Notes: generated by a model from the letters alone, not told the origin. A DNA stretch of 22,190 nucleotides from an uncultured Christensenella sp. (GCA_910585235.1 CAJUCM010000024.1:1-22190), one strand, 5' to 3'; shown: positions 1-8,785, counted from the first letter of the stretch. Made by a program: numbers and translations.

Positions 1-123
1 CAAAAGAAACACGATTGCGGACGCAAGATAGCACCAGCGGCTTAAAATTCCGCAGTAAAATACCGCGACGAACACGGGGATCATAAAGATTCTTGTCAAT
101 GTGATTTTATTGGGTAAATTCAT
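1..123 (-). CDS. pgsA: CDP-diacylglycerol--glycerol-3-phosphate 3-phosphatidyltransferase, N-terminal fragment
   Basis: Only the first 41 codons lie in the window; the gene continues past the left edge. The enzyme makes phosphatidylglycerophosphate, the committed step to phosphatidylglycerol, in the cytoplasmic membrane. The translated start, MNLPNKITLTRIFMIPVFVA, is the typical PgsA opening: a short amphipathic stretch ending in TxxR, then the first membrane helix. Two adjacent ATG codons exist (124-126 and 121-123). The second is preferred because the GGAG at 132-135 then sits 8 bases upstream (4 from the first). The gene starts 4 bases after the rimO stop, and its ribosome-binding site lies in the end of rimO, so the two are probably translationally coupled. 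ftsK-rimO-pgsA proximity is common in Firmicutes. The catalytic CDP-alcohol phosphotransferase motif is not in the window. Confidence 0.88.
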   Translation of the reverse strand, partial: MNLPNKITLTRIFMIPVFVAVFYCGILSRWCYLASAIVFLL

Positions 124-127
124 CATT

Positions 128-1444
128 TTACTCCGTTACGGCAACTCCAAATAAATCGTAGTCGGAATTACTTTCTATTCTTATTTTGTACATTTCGCCC
201 TCTTTTGCGCGGGGAGCGGTAAAAAAAACGTTTCCGTCGATTTCGGGCGCCTGAAAATACGCTCTGCCGACAAACCCCGTTCCCGCTCCGTCGATCCCGT
301 CGCACACGACTTCAAGCGTTTTTCCGACGAAATTTTCAAGATACTTTCGGGAGACTTCTCTCTGCGCTTCGTACAGTTCGCGCTGTCTGCGCTTTTTCAC
401 GCTTGCGGGAATCTGCCCTTTCATTTGATAGGCGGGCGTTTCGGGTTCGCGCGAATAGGCGAACACCCCCGCGTTCTCAAACTTCTGTTCCCCGATAAAG
501 GACAGCAGAGCGCGGTGCTCCTCCTCCGTCTCCGAGGGAAAGCCCGTTATAAAGGTCGTGCGCAGAGCGATCCCCGGAATCTCCTTGCGAAGCAATTCAA
601 AGAGCTTCTTGTAATCTTCTTTCGTTCCCCTTCTGCCCATCAGTTTCAGAATACGGTTTTCCGAATGTTGCAGGGGAATATCCAGATATTTGAGGATCTT
701 CTCATTGTTGCGGATCTCCGCGATCAGTGCTCCGTCGATCTTTTCCGGATAACAGTATAGCAGACGAATATGACAGATATTGTCAAGTTTAGAAATTTTT
801 TTGAGCAAATCCACAAAAATATTTTGCCCCCGGTCCTCGCCGTAGCGCGTCGTATCCTGCGCGACAAGGATCAGTTCTTCCGTTTTGCCCAGCGAGCGCG
901 CCTCTTCCACAAGTTCGTCCAGAGGATAAGAGCGGTACTTTCCGCGGATCTTCGGGATCAAGCAGTAAGTGCAGAAGTTGGAACAGCCGTCCGCGATTTT
1001 CAGATATTTATAGTGTTCGGGGGTGGAGACGACGCGCGGAGAGAGAACTTCCCCGCAACGCCCCACGGCGTTGACGCGCTCCCCGCGGTATGCCCGATCC
1101 AGCGCGGGAAAGAGTTCTTTCACGTCGTGAATTCCTAAAAACACGTCCGCTTCGGTGAGCGCGGGATAGAGTTCGCCGATAAATTTTTCGCTCAGACAGC
1201 CGCTCACGACGATCTTTTCGAGCCTGCTTTTCCCTTTTCTGCCTGCGGCGGAGATGATCTCGTTGATACCCTCTTCGCGCGCCGCGTTCAGAAAGGCGCA
1301 GGTGTTGATCACAAGAACTTCCGCCTCGGAAAGATCGCTCACGATCTCGCACCCGTTCGCCCTTATTTCGCCCAAAATGCGCTCGCCGTCCACGCGGTTC
1401 TTGTCGCATCCGAGGCTTATCATGCCGAACTTCTTTTTCAGCAT
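128..1444 (-). CDS. rimO: Ribosomal protein uS12 methylthiotransferase RimO
   Basis: This 438-residue radical-SAM enzyme methylthiolates the conserved aspartate of ribosomal protein uS12. The three cysteines of the N-terminal UPF0004 domain are visible (C13 in SLGCDKN, C49 in INTCAF, C83 in SGCLSE), each expected to hold the auxiliary [4Fe-4S] cluster. The radical-SAM CxxxCxxC motif is at C154, C158 and C161 (GCSNFCTYC). The run IPLQHSENRILKLMGRRG and the later TTFITGFPSETEEEH are characteristic of the RimO/MiaB family. The SLGC and IPKIRGKYRS contexts favour RimO over MiaB. A C-terminal TRAM-like segment follows residue ~370. Its ATG overlaps the ftsK TGA by one base (TGATG), indicating coupling inside the ftsK-rimO-pgsA operon. 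Length is normal for the family. Confidence 0.95.
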   Translation of the reverse strand: MLKKKFGMISLGCDKNRVDGERILGEIRANGCEIVSDLSEAEVLVINTCAFLNAAREEGINEIISAAGRKGKSRLEKIVVSGCLSEKFIGELYPALTEADVFLGIHDVKELFPALDRAYRGERVNAVGRCGEVLSPRVVSTPEHYKYLKIADGCSNFCTYCLIPKIRGKYRSYPLDELVEEARSLGKTEELILVAQDTTRYGEDRGQNIFVDLLKKISKLDNICHIRLLYCYPEKIDGALIAEIRNNEKILKYLDIPLQHSENRILKLMGRRGTKEDYKKLFELLRKEIPGIALRTTFITGFPSETEEEHRALLSFIGEQKFENAGVFAYSREPETPAYQMKGQIPASVKKRRQRELYEAQREVSRKYLENFVGKTLEVVCDGIDGAGTGFVGRAYFQAPEIDGNVFFTAPRAKEGEMYKIRIESNSDYDLFGVAVTE

Positions 1445-4400
1445 CAGTCGAGACTCCCGTATTTGCTCTCGTATTCCTCTTTGGTGAGAAGCACCGTTCT
1501 CGCCTTTGCCTTTCCGTCAAAGGGAGAGACGTAGCCCATGAGCTCCATCCACTCCATGATCTTGCCCGCATGGTTGTAGCCGACGGAGCATTTTCTCTGA
1601 ATGAGCGAGATGGAAGCCGTGCCGAGTTTTACGACGATCGCAAGCGCCTTGATATACTGTTCGCTGACTTCGCCCCCGTCGTCGTCCCCGTCGCCCGAAG
1701 CTCCGCCCGCGGTCTGACCGGGATTGTTGATATAGTCGGAAATCTCCGTATCGAAATACGCCTCGTTGTTCGCCTTGACGTTGGCGACGATCTGTTCCAC
1801 TTCTTTGGAACTGAGGAATGCGCCCTGTACCCGCATACAGTTGAACATTCCCTCCGTGCGGAAGAGCATATCGCCGTTGCCGAGCAGTTTCTGCGCGCCC
1901 GTTTCGTCGATGATCGTGCGGGAGTCCACTTCCTGAATGACGCGCAGCGCCATACGGGTGGGAAGGTTGCCCTTGATGACGCCCGTAATGACGTCAACCG
2001 AGGGACGCTGGGTGGAAATGACAAGGTGAATACCCGCCGCGCGCGACTTCTGCGTAAGACGCTGAATGCGCTCTTCGATGTCTTTCTTTGCGATCGACAT
2101 GAGGTCGGCAAGCTCGTCCACGACAATGACGATCTTGCACAGCTTCTGTTCGTCGGGCGTAAGATTGAGATTGTATTCGTCGATATTGCGCGCCAGAACG
2201 CCCGAACGCGTCTTCTGCTGGAAGAGCGCGTATCTGCGCTCCATTTCCTTGATCGCCCAGTTGAGCGCGGTCACCGCCTTTTGCGCGTCCGAAATGATCT
2301 CGTTGATCATGAGGTGCGGAAGCCCCTCGTAGATCGTAAACTCGCCCTTGGGGTCGATGAGAATGAGCCGTAAATCCTCAGGGGAGTATTTGCAGATAAG
2401 ACTTATGAGCATGGAATGCAAACAGACGCTCTTGCCCGAACCCGTCGTTCCTGCGACAAGGAGCTGTTTCATTTTGACGATGTTCCCGATCACGGGTTTG
2501 CCCTCGACGTCCTTGCCGATGACGAACATCAGCGAGCCGGGCTTGGAATTGACGTATTCGTTCGCATAGAGGAGGGAGCGAAGTCCCACGGTCGCGCTCG
2601 TCGTATTGGGCACGTCCACCGAAACGGTGCCGTTGGCGCGGTTGGCATAAACGTTCACGCCGTCGGGCGCGTGCAGACGCATGGCGATCTCCTCGTCGCG
2701 TTTGACGACGGTGTTGACGGAGATATTTCCGGGAATTTCCAGATCGTAGCGCGTGACCGTCGCGCCGCAGGTGACTTTGACCACCTTTGCGTCGATCCTG
2801 AATCCCATAAGGCACTCTTCGATCGCCGCAGAGTTTCTTTCGATCTCCTCCTGCGGAACCATGACGGAATCGTTATAATCCTTGAAAAGCGCATAGTCGG
2901 GCGCGATATACTGTCTGTAAACATGACGCTTGGGTGCGGGCGCGGGAGCCGCGTCCGTCTGCGCCGGCGCGACGCTGTCCTCTACCTGACGCCTCGTAAA
3001 CGAGGAGACCGTACGGGTGCGGGGAGGGGGCGGAGGCGTTTCGGCTTCCTGCTCGCGGAAGTCCCCTTCGTCGTCGAAGAGGTCCGCCGCGCTCCTTCTC
3101 TCCTCTCTCGCCTCGTCGCGGGCGAACGATCTGTCGTCGCGTCCTCTTCCGCCGAAATCGTCGGAAAAAGCGCGGTCGGTGCGGGACGCGCGGAAATCGT
3201 CCCCGTCGGAAGTTTCTTCGCGGGGGAACACCGTGCGGTCCTCGCCCACGGAACGGGAGAACAGCGAGCGGACGGACGATTCGCTCTTATAGTCGATCGG
3301 CTCATCCTGTTGCTTCGCTTCATCCGCCTCGCGCTTCATGCGCGTGAAAATATCCTCCGCAGGCGTGTCGTCCCGAACGGGCGACGCGCTTCTTACAAAA
3401 GGCTCGTCGCGCACGGGAAATTCGGGTTCGGGAATAAACGTTCCGGTCGGCTCTTCCTTTTCTTCCGGAACGGCGGGCGACGGAGATTCCTCGCGGTAAG
3501 GAACGTCGTGTCCGTAGTAGTCGCGCGGCGCTTCCGTCTCCGTTTTTTGCGGTTCCGCACGGTAAGAGGGCGTCTGGGAATAGGAGACGTCGTTCACGGG
3601 CGAATAGGAATAACCGCCCTGCGGCGCGGGCTTTTCCCCGCTTACGCGCCTCGGCACGGGCGGTGTCGTTCCCGTCTCCGCCGCGGCGGAATAGCGGGAA
3701 GCATAGGATTCCTGCGGGGCGCTCGGCGCCTGCGCGGAAGGATTCTGATACATGGAGGAAGAGCGCTCCCTCGAATTGAAATAGGAATCGTGACTGAAAA
3801 TAAGGTTGTTGCGGTAAGCCTCCTGTGGGTCCGTTCCGAAGAGAATTTCTCTGCTCCTGTCCTTATCGCTCTTTCCCTCGTCCTTTGCCGAGAAGTAAGA
3901 ACGCGTCTGGGGAACCGACTGCGGCTGGGGCTGACGCTGCTGTTCGCGGCGCATAGGTTCCGCCTGCGGCGGCGTGCGGCGCACAGGCGGAGCAAGATCT
4001 TCAAACGCAACGGGCGTCTTTTCCGCGACCGCCTCGCCGTATTCCGTAGCCCTCTTTTTTTCCGCGCCGCGCTTTTTCAGATGCGTCCCCTTGACGTAAT
4101 CGCGGAGCGGCGTTTTCAGAAGAATGAAAAATACCGAAAGGAGCGTCAGCGCCGCAAAGACGACGTACGCGCCCGCGGCGGAGAGAAGCGCTTCAATCGG
4201 ATAGACGATCACGCCTAAAAAAACGCCGCCGCCCGTGCCGTTCGCCGCACCCTCGCGCGCGGCGTTCCAGCAACCCGAAAGATAGGTTCCGTAGCCCGTT
4301 CCCGCGGCAAAATCCGCAGTCGCGGTATGCACGATCAGAAATACGGAAATCAGTAAAAATCCGATACGGAGCTTCCAGCCCCAGGAAATTTTACCCTTGC

Positions 4401-4692
4401 CGAACACGAGAACGATGGACTGATAGAACGTAAAAACAAGCAGCGGATAAGTCATGAATCCGCAGATGCCGAGAAAGAACGCCGTAATGGCTACGCCGAT
4501 CTCCCCGAAGAGATAACTTCCCGTCGCACAGATAAAAAATATGACGGCGGAAAACAGCAGGAGCGTCATTCCCACCGTTTCGCGCGTCATGACCGACGCT
4601 TTGCTCTTTTCCTTTTTCTCTTTTCCCTCGTCCCTTCCAAAACCGTTCAAAGTAATTCTCCGATGATTCGTCTTTTTTTGCACAAAAGTCAT
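1444..4692 (-). CDS. ftsK: DNA translocase FtsK/SpoIIIE
   Basis: A membrane-anchored hexameric ATPase that pumps chromosomal DNA through the division or sporulation septum. The 1082-residue reading has an N-terminal membrane domain with about four helices (roughly 41-65, 68-97, 108-122, 158-192). A long hydrophilic linker follows (~205-630), rich in Arg, Glu, Pro and Ser. The motor then shows Walker A GTTGSGKS at ~748-755, DPKGEFTIYEGLPHL just after it, and Walker B IVIVVDELAD around 854-863. The gamma winged-helix domain is at ~1012-1082 (SISLIQRKCSVGYNHAGKIM), the part that reads KOPS/SRS polarity sites. The upstream ATG at 4692 has no Shine-Dalgarno. A TTG at 4648-4650 has GGAG (4658-4661) seven bases upstream and may be the real start, giving 1068 residues. 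FtsK versus SpoIIIE cannot be decided from sequence. It is the first gene of the operon. Confidence 0.95.
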   Translation of the reverse strand: MTFVQKKTNHRRITLNGFGRDEGKEKKEKSKASVMTRETVGMTLLLFSAVIFFICATGSYLFGEIGVAITAFFLGICGFMTYPLLVFTFYQSIVLVFGKGKISWGWKLRIGFLLISVFLIVHTATADFAAGTGYGTYLSGCWNAAREGAANGTGGGVFLGVIVYPIEALLSAAGAYVVFAALTLLSVFFILLKTPLRDYVKGTHLKKRGAEKKRATEYGEAVAEKTPVAFEDLAPPVRRTPPQAEPMRREQQRQPQPQSVPQTRSYFSAKDEGKSDKDRSREILFGTDPQEAYRNNLIFSHDSYFNSRERSSSMYQNPSAQAPSAPQESYASRYSAAAETGTTPPVPRRVSGEKPAPQGGYSYSPVNDVSYSQTPSYRAEPQKTETEAPRDYYGHDVPYREESPSPAVPEEKEEPTGTFIPEPEFPVRDEPFVRSASPVRDDTPAEDIFTRMKREADEAKQQDEPIDYKSESSVRSLFSRSVGEDRTVFPREETSDGDDFRASRTDRAFSDDFGGRGRDDRSFARDEAREERRSAADLFDDEGDFREQEAETPPPPPRTRTVSSFTRRQVEDSVAPAQTDAAPAPAPKRHVYRQYIAPDYALFKDYNDSVMVPQEEIERNSAAIEECLMGFRIDAKVVKVTCGATVTRYDLEIPGNISVNTVVKRDEEIAMRLHAPDGVNVYANRANGTVSVDVPNTTSATVGLRSLLYANEYVNSKPGSLMFVIGKDVEGKPVIGNIVKMKQLLVAGTTGSGKSVCLHSMLISLICKYSPEDLRLILIDPKGEFTIYEGLPHLMINEIISDAQKAVTALNWAIKEMERRYALFQQKTRSGVLARNIDEYNLNLTPDEQKLCKIVIVVDELADLMSIAKKDIEERIQRLTQKSRAAGIHLVISTQRPSVDVITGVIKGNLPTRMALRVIQEVDSRTIIDETGAQKLLGNGDMLFRTEGMFNCMRVQGAFLSSKEVEQIVANVKANNEAYFDTEISDYINNPGQTAGGASGDGDDDGGEVSEQYIKALAIVVKLGTASISLIQRKCSVGYNHAGKIMEWMELMGYVSPFDGKAKARTVLLTKEEYESKYGSLD

Positions 4693-4716
4693 TTTACATA
4701 CAATGACCTAATCTAT

Positions 4717-4745
4717 ATTATAACATTTCCGTTCCGATTTTTCAA
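4717..4745 (-). promoter_or_regulatory. Sigma-A promoter of ftsK-rimO-pgsA
   Basis: On the minus strand a -35 TTGAAA (4740-4745), a 17-base spacer and a -10 TATAAT (4717-4722) with the extended TG (TGTTATAAT) form a near-consensus vegetative promoter. The predicted transcription start is near 4710, about 18 bases before the upstream ATG and about 60 before the TTG candidate start of ftsK. Confidence 0.82.
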
Positions 4746-4813
4746 CGATATTACAGGGAAAATTTCAGATTTTTTTGTAAAGAATTTTCCGCCGCAGATT
4801 CCCGTTCTGATAC

Positions 4814-4852
4814 AAAAAAAGAAGCGCGGAGACGGCGAACCGTTCCGCGCTT
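4814..4852 (-). terminator. Intrinsic terminator after pyrR
   Basis: The arms 4822-4830 (AAGCGCGGA on plus) and 4844-4852 (TCCGCGCTT) pair perfectly. An inner stem acgg/ccgt closes a four-base cgaa loop, with one bulged base at 4831. On the minus strand the hairpin is followed by C and then seven T (4814-4820). It ends the lgt-to-pyrR operon just before the ftsK promoter. T-rich sequence also follows on the plus strand, so it could act both ways, but no plus-strand gene enters it. Confidence 0.88.
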
Positions 4853-4864
4853 TTCATTTTGTCG

Positions 4865-5386
4865 CTATTTTGTAAGCGTGACGCTGTCCTCGCCGTCCGT
4901 TTCGAGAAAGCGAACCCTCACGCGCTCCCCGGAAGAGGTCGGAATCGTCTTTCCCGCGCTGTCGGGGCGGAACGGAAGTTCCCTGTGTCCGCGGTCGATC
5001 AGCGTATAAAGCCGTATCGTTTGGGGTTTTCCTATCTCGGCGAGCGCGGAGACCGCCGCGCGCACCGTTCTGCCCGTAAACATAATGTCGTCGATCAGGG
5101 CGACGTTTTTCCCGTCGATAGAGAAGTCAATTTCGCTCCCCGCAAACTGCGCCTCGCGTTCCCCCGCGTTCAGATCGTCGCGGAAGCGCACGATGTCGAG
5201 CGCGCCGAGCGGCAATCTCACCCCCTCGATCCGTTCGATCTCGCGCTGCATCTTTCTTGCAAGAACCACGCCGCGCGGGCGGATCCCGATAAGGACGAGA
5301 CCGTCCGCCCCTTTATTCTTTTCAATGATTTCCATAGAAAGGCGCATTACGGTGCGGCGCATTTCTTCACGGTTCAATACGATCAT
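4865..5386 (-). CDS. pyrR: Bifunctional pyr operon regulator / uracil phosphoribosyltransferase PyrR
   Basis: A 173-residue PRTase-fold protein that in Firmicutes binds pyr mRNA in a UMP-dependent way to attenuate pyrimidine biosynthesis genes. It can also form UMP from uracil and PRPP. The PRPP-binding loop VALIDDIMFTGRT is at ~95-107. Other PyrR hallmarks are LIGIRPRGVVLA (32-43), DIVRFRDDL (64-72), DRGHRELPFR (131-140) and GKTIPTS near the C-terminus. It has a strong ribosome-binding site (AAGGAGG, about 7 bases from the ATG). Its ATG overlaps the rluD TGA by four bases (ATGA). It is the last gene of its operon; rluD-pyrR adjacency is conserved in Bacillus-type genomes. No pyr attenuator leader is visible in this window, so the target RNA must be elsewhere. 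Confidence 0.95.
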   Translation of the reverse strand: MIVLNREEMRRTVMRLSMEIIEKNKGADGLVLIGIRPRGVVLARKMQREIERIEGVRLPLGALDIVRFRDDLNAGEREAQFAGSEIDFSIDGKNVALIDDIMFTGRTVRAAVSALAEIGKPQTIRLYTLIDRGHRELPFRPDSAGKTIPTSSGERVRVRFLETDGEDSVTLTK

Positions 5387-6300
5387 ATCTTTTCCTCCTT
5401 CCTGAGTGTTTCGAGCGTTTTTTCAAAATAGTCGGGGAGCGGAGAAGTAAAGCTCATGACCTCCCCCGTCGATGGGTGCGTAAGCGTCAGCCTGCAAGCG
5501 TGCAGGAGCTGTCCGTTGAGGCGGAAGCGCTGCCTCTGATAGCCGTACAGCGCGTCCCCGACCACGGGGTGCGAAAGATACCTGGCGTGTACCCTGATCT
5601 GGTGCGTGCGCCCCGTTTTCAGGTTGAAGCGGACGAGCGTGTGATTCTTAAAACGCTCTTCAACGGCAAATTCCGTCTCCGCGCGCCGCCCCTTTCCCGC
5701 AGGCAAAACCGCCATTTTCAAACGGTTATTTGGGTCTCTGCCGATCTGCGTCACAACGCTTCCCCCGTCCTCTTTCAAAACCCCTTCGAGGAGCGCGAGA
5801 TACTCTCGCTTACAGCTCTTTTCCGCGATCTGTTTTGAAAGGGACAGATGCGCCGCGTCGTTCTTTGCGATAACGAGAAGTCCCGAAGTATCCTTGTCGA
5901 GGCGGTGCACGATTCCGGGGCGGATCTTTCCGTTGATCGAACTGAGCGAATCCAGATGAAACAAAAGCGCGTTGACGAGCGTTCCGCGCGTATTGCCCGC
6001 GCCCGCGTGTACCGTCATGCCCTGCGGTTTATCGACGATCGCCATATCCCCGTCCTCATAGACGATATTCAGGGGAATGTCCTCCGCTTCCGCCTCGATC
6101 GGTTCGGGATCGGGAAGAGTCATCTTTACAACGTCGCCCGCTTTTGCGCCGCTCCCCGCCTTTACGCTCCTTCCGTTCACATACAAACATCCCTTTTCCG
6201 CAAGGCGTTTGACCGCCGAGCGGGTGAGCCCCGTTTGTTCGCTGACGAACACGTCTATGCGCGGACAGGCGTTTTCAAGCGTAAACAGCTTTTCAGTCAT
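5383..6300 (-). CDS. RluD-family 23S rRNA pseudouridine synthase
   Basis: A 305-residue pseudouridine synthase of the RluA/RluD family, the YlyB-type gene usually found between lspA and pyrR. An N-terminal S4 RNA-binding domain (~13-60; RSAVKRLAEKGCLYVNGR) is followed by the catalytic domain. The signature HRLDKDTSG is at 132-140, with the catalytic aspartate at D135. Later family motifs are TGRTHQIRVHARYLSHPVVGD and the terminal LLHACRLTLTHP. The length is typical. The start overlaps the end of lspA by eight bases. The exact uridine targets of the Firmicute paralogues cannot be assigned from sequence, so I leave the symbol empty (rluD/ylyB-like). Confidence 0.93.
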   Translation of the reverse strand: MTEKLFTLENACPRIDVFVSEQTGLTRSAVKRLAEKGCLYVNGRSVKAGSGAKAGDVVKMTLPDPEPIEAEAEDIPLNIVYEDGDMAIVDKPQGMTVHAGAGNTRGTLVNALLFHLDSLSSINGKIRPGIVHRLDKDTSGLLVIAKNDAAHLSLSKQIAEKSCKREYLALLEGVLKEDGGSVVTQIGRDPNNRLKMAVLPAGKGRRAETEFAVEERFKNHTLVRFNLKTGRTHQIRVHARYLSHPVVGDALYGYQRQRFRLNGQLLHACRLTLTHPSTGEVMSFTSPLPDYFEKTLETLRKEEKI

Positions 6301-6874
6301 GGTGATTTTTCTTCTTGCGTTCCCGTTCTTCTTCGATGAGCTTCGCCTCTTCCCGCCACTTCTTTTTTAACGGGAACAGACTGTACGGGGTGATAAAGAG
6401 TATGACAAAGACCAGCGCGACCGCGCCGAGCGTGATATAAAAGTCGGCGGGATTGCAGATTCCGAAATGCAGCGGAGAGAGGTCGAGAAAGTCTCTGACG
6501 TGACCGAAGTAGAGCCTGTCGATGAGATTTCCGATCGCGCCCGCCTCGATGATCGCAAGGCACATCTGCGCGGGGGCGTTGTTTCTGAAAAGCGTAAAAA
6601 AGAGTACGGCGATCCCGATGATCATAAAGATCGTAAGGATCGTGATGATCACCATTGCGGTGTAGTTCTGCGAAAACCAGCTGAACGCCATGCCCTCGTT
6701 CTCGGCATAGTTGAGCTTGATGATCCCAAGGAAAAATTCGCTCTGATGAACGTCCGCCGCCTCCGCAAGCGCCTTTGTGAACTGATCGACGAAGAGCAGA
6801 ACAAGAAACACGATCCCGCAAAGCGCCGCGAATACGATCTGTTTATTCGTCATGCGAAATTTGATTTTTTTCAT
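6293..6874 (-). CDS. lspA: Prolipoprotein signal peptidase (signal peptidase II)
   Basis: A 193-residue aspartic membrane protease that cleaves lipoprotein signal peptides after Lgt has lipidated the lipobox cysteine. Four membrane helices are visible (~12-30, 70-95, 100-112, 146-165). The catalytic dyad is readable: D128 in GHVRDFLDL and D144 in CNPADFYI, together with the conserved GNLIDR (115-120) and the NEGMAFS motif (59-65). The tail (~168-193) is unusually charged and ends in a run of Lys and His. The ATG overlaps the stop of the upstream coiled-coil gene by one base (TAATG). Its substrate-generating partner lgt is the first gene of the same operon. Confidence 0.95.
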   Translation of the reverse strand: MKKIKFRMTNKQIVFAALCGIVFLVLLFVDQFTKALAEAADVHQSEFFLGIIKLNYAENEGMAFSWFSQNYTAMVIITILTIFMIIGIAVLFFTLFRNNAPAQMCLAIIEAGAIGNLIDRLYFGHVRDFLDLSPLHFGICNPADFYITLGAVALVFVILFITPYSLFPLKKKWREEAKLIEEERERKKKNHHD

Positions 6875-7365
6875 TATTTATCACCCATGAGACCGAGATC
6901 GCGGCACAGTTTTTCAAGATCGAGGGGCTGTTTGGGCGCGAGTACGTCGTCCATGTTGAACCCGCTCTCCTCCTCGTCTCCCTCCCGCGGAAGCTCCAAT
7001 TTTTCAAAAAGCGCGTCGCAAAATGCGTTGAAATCCTTGACTTCCGCCTCGTCGGGATATTTCGCGTTCAGGCGTTTGAGAAGCTGACGGCACTGCTCGG
7101 CAAGGAGCAGAAGCTCTTTCGACTTGTTTTCCGCCTCCGCCTCGACCGTCTTTTTCAGTTCCTCGCCCGCTTTTTCCGCGTTGACGAGCGCCTCCGTAAC
7201 GCCGGAGCGTTCCCCTTCGAGAACGGCGAGCCGCGCCGAAAGGCGCTTGTTCTCCTCTTTGAGTTCATCAAACGCCTCTCTTCCCAGACGGACGACCCCG
7301 TCGTATTCTTCCCTGAGTTTATGGACAAGGGCTTTCACGTCCTTTTCGGAATATCTTCTAAACAC
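6874..7365 (-). CDS. Coiled-coil protein, possibly DivIVA-like
   Basis: A 163-residue acidic, Leu/Glu/Lys-rich protein that I cannot assign to a family with confidence. Residues ~5-100 are strongly coiled-coil (heptads such as LKEENKRLSARLAVLEGE and a second helix through KTVEAEAENKSKELLLLAEQ). The C-terminal ~60 residues look like short helices separated by an acidic loop (GDEEES). It lacks a clear DivIVA N-terminal membrane-binding motif, but its position just before lspA resembles that of divIVA-type genes in some Clostridia, so a cell-pole or division role is only a guess. The start is GTG (7363-7365), with GAGG 9 bases upstream, and overlaps the end of pncB by eight bases. Translation is therefore probably coupled to pncB. 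Confidence 0.75.
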   Translation of the reverse strand: MFRRYSEKDVKALVHKLREEYDGVVRLGREAFDELKEENKRLSARLAVLEGERSGVTEALVNAEKAGEELKKTVEAEAENKSKELLLLAEQCRQLLKRLNAKYPDEAEVKDFNAFCDALFEKLELPREGDEEESGFNMDDVLAPKQPLDLEKLCRDLGLMGDK

Positions 7366-8785
7366 TGCCGTTTTCCTCTTCGATTTTTTCGACGAGCCGA
7401 TTTTTCAGTTCGCTAAGCGCGGGGGAGAGATGCACTTTATAGATATGCGGCATATCGAGCCGCTTATACTCTTCGCGGAAGCGGGCGAGCTCCTCTTTGC
7501 AGTACCCGCGCGCCTCGTCCACCGTATAGCGGGGCATGACCCTTTTCCCGCCGAGAAACAGAGGCTGTAAAAGCCGTTTCACCGAGAAATTACCCTCGTA
7601 TTTTTTTCTGCCCCCGACCAAGAGAACGGAGCGTTCGTTCACCGTCTCCCCCGCGCGGGCGAGATAGTCGAAGAGCGCGTCTCCCGTCTTTTTATCGTAG
7701 ATCCTGTACGCCTCCTTATAGGCGGGATTCGTCGTCTTGGCTTCGGTATCGGAACGTTTGAGTTTGGGGATCTCCTCTCCGTTTTCAAACACGGCGGAGA
7801 GCTTATATACCCCGCCGAGAGAGGGCAGCTGCGCGCTCGTGATGAGCTTTGTCCCCACGCCCCAGCTATCGATCTTCGCGCCCTGCTCTTTGAGGGAGCG
7901 GATCGTATATTCGTCGAGATCGCCCGAAACGCAGATTTTCACTTCTTTGAGTCCCGCGTCGTCGAGCATCTTTCTCGCCTCTTTGGAAAGATAGGCAAGG
8001 TCCCCCGAATCGATACGGATCCCCTTGGGCGTATGCCCCCTTTCTTTGAGCGCGCCAAGCACCGCGATCGCGTTCGGCACGCCGCTCGACAAAGTATCGT
8101 AGGTATCGACGAGGAGAACGCAGTCGTCGGGATAGGTCGCGGCATACGCCTCGAACGCCTCTCTCTCCGTCGGAAAATTCATAACCCAGCTGTGCGCCAT
8201 GGTGCCCGATACGGGAATGGAGAACATTTTGCCCGCATACACGTTGGAGGTGGAGGCGCACCCCGCAACGAGCGCCGCGCGCGCACCGAACACGCCCGCG
8301 TCCGCGCCCTGCGCCCGCCGAAGCCCGAACTCCATGACGGGATCGCCTTTTGCTTCCCTGACGATCTTCGACGCTTTCGTTGCGATCAGCGTTTCGTGAT
8401 TGATAAAGTTGAGCAGCGCCGTTTCGACGATCTGCGCTTCAAAGAGCGGCGCCCGCACCGTGAGAATCGGCTCGTTGGGAAATACGACTTCCCCCTCGCG
8501 CACCGCTCTGACCGTGCCCGTAAATCTGAAATTTTTAAGATATTTCAAAAATCCGTCGGAGAAAAGTCCCAGCGAGGAGAGGTAGAAAAGATCCTCTTTC
8601 TCGAAGCGGAGATTTTCAAGATACCCAGCCGCTTCCTCCATGCCCGCCGCCACCGAATAGGAAATGAGTTCGTTCGAGCGGAAAAAGAGATCGAACGCAG
8701 CCTCGCGCGTATGGATCCCGCGGTCAAAGTATCCCTGCCCCATCGTCAGTTCGTATAAATCGGTCAACAGCGAAAAATTCCTCAT
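7358..8785 (-). CDS. pncB: Nicotinate phosphoribosyltransferase
   Basis: A 475-residue enzyme making nicotinate mononucleotide from nicotinic acid and PRPP with ATP, the entry step of the Preiss-Handler NAD salvage route. The opening LLTDLYELTMGQGYF is diagnostic. GTMAHSW (194-200) holds the histidine expected to be phosphorylated (H198). Further family motifs are LLVDTYDTLSSGVPNAI, GIRIDSGDLAYLS, CVSGDLDEYTI and GVGTKLITS. The length matches the longer Firmicute PncB class. The start overlaps the lgt stop by four bases (ATGA). Its place between two lipoprotein-processing genes has no obvious metabolic logic and probably reflects shared housekeeping expression. Confidence 0.95.
   Translation of the reverse strand: MRNFSLLTDLYELTMGQGYFDRGIHTREAAFDLFFRSNELISYSVAAGMEEAAGYLENLRFEKEDLFYLSSLGLFSDGFLKYLKNFRFTGTVRAVREGEVVFPNEPILTVRAPLFEAQIVETALLNFINHETLIATKASKIVREAKGDPVMEFGLRRAQGADAGVFGARAALVAGCASTSNVYAGKMFSIPVSGTMAHSWVMNFPTEREAFEAYAATYPDDCVLLVDTYDTLSSGVPNAIAVLGALKERGHTPKGIRIDSGDLAYLSKEARKMLDDAGLKEVKICVSGDLDEYTIRSLKEQGAKIDSWGVGTKLITSAQLPSLGGVYKLSAVFENGEEIPKLKRSDTEAKTTNPAYKEAYRIYDKKTGDALFDYLARAGETVNERSVLLVGGRKKYEGNFSVKRLLQPLFLGGKRVMPRYTVDEARGYCKEELARFREEYKRLDMPHIYKVHLSPALSELKNRLVEKIEEENGSV

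Noticed and set aside
2416..4218. A 600-codon open frame antisense to ftsK.
   Set aside because: It lies over the Arg/Glu/Pro-rich linker and motor of a clear ftsK gene, has no ribosome-binding site, and gives an Arg-rich nonsense translation.
4693..4864. A pyrimidine attenuator (PyrR-binding leader) near pyrR.
   Set aside because: The only strong hairpin there is the terminator downstream of pyrR. Nothing resembling a PyrR anti-antiterminator precedes pyrR, which lies inside an operon with overlapping genes.
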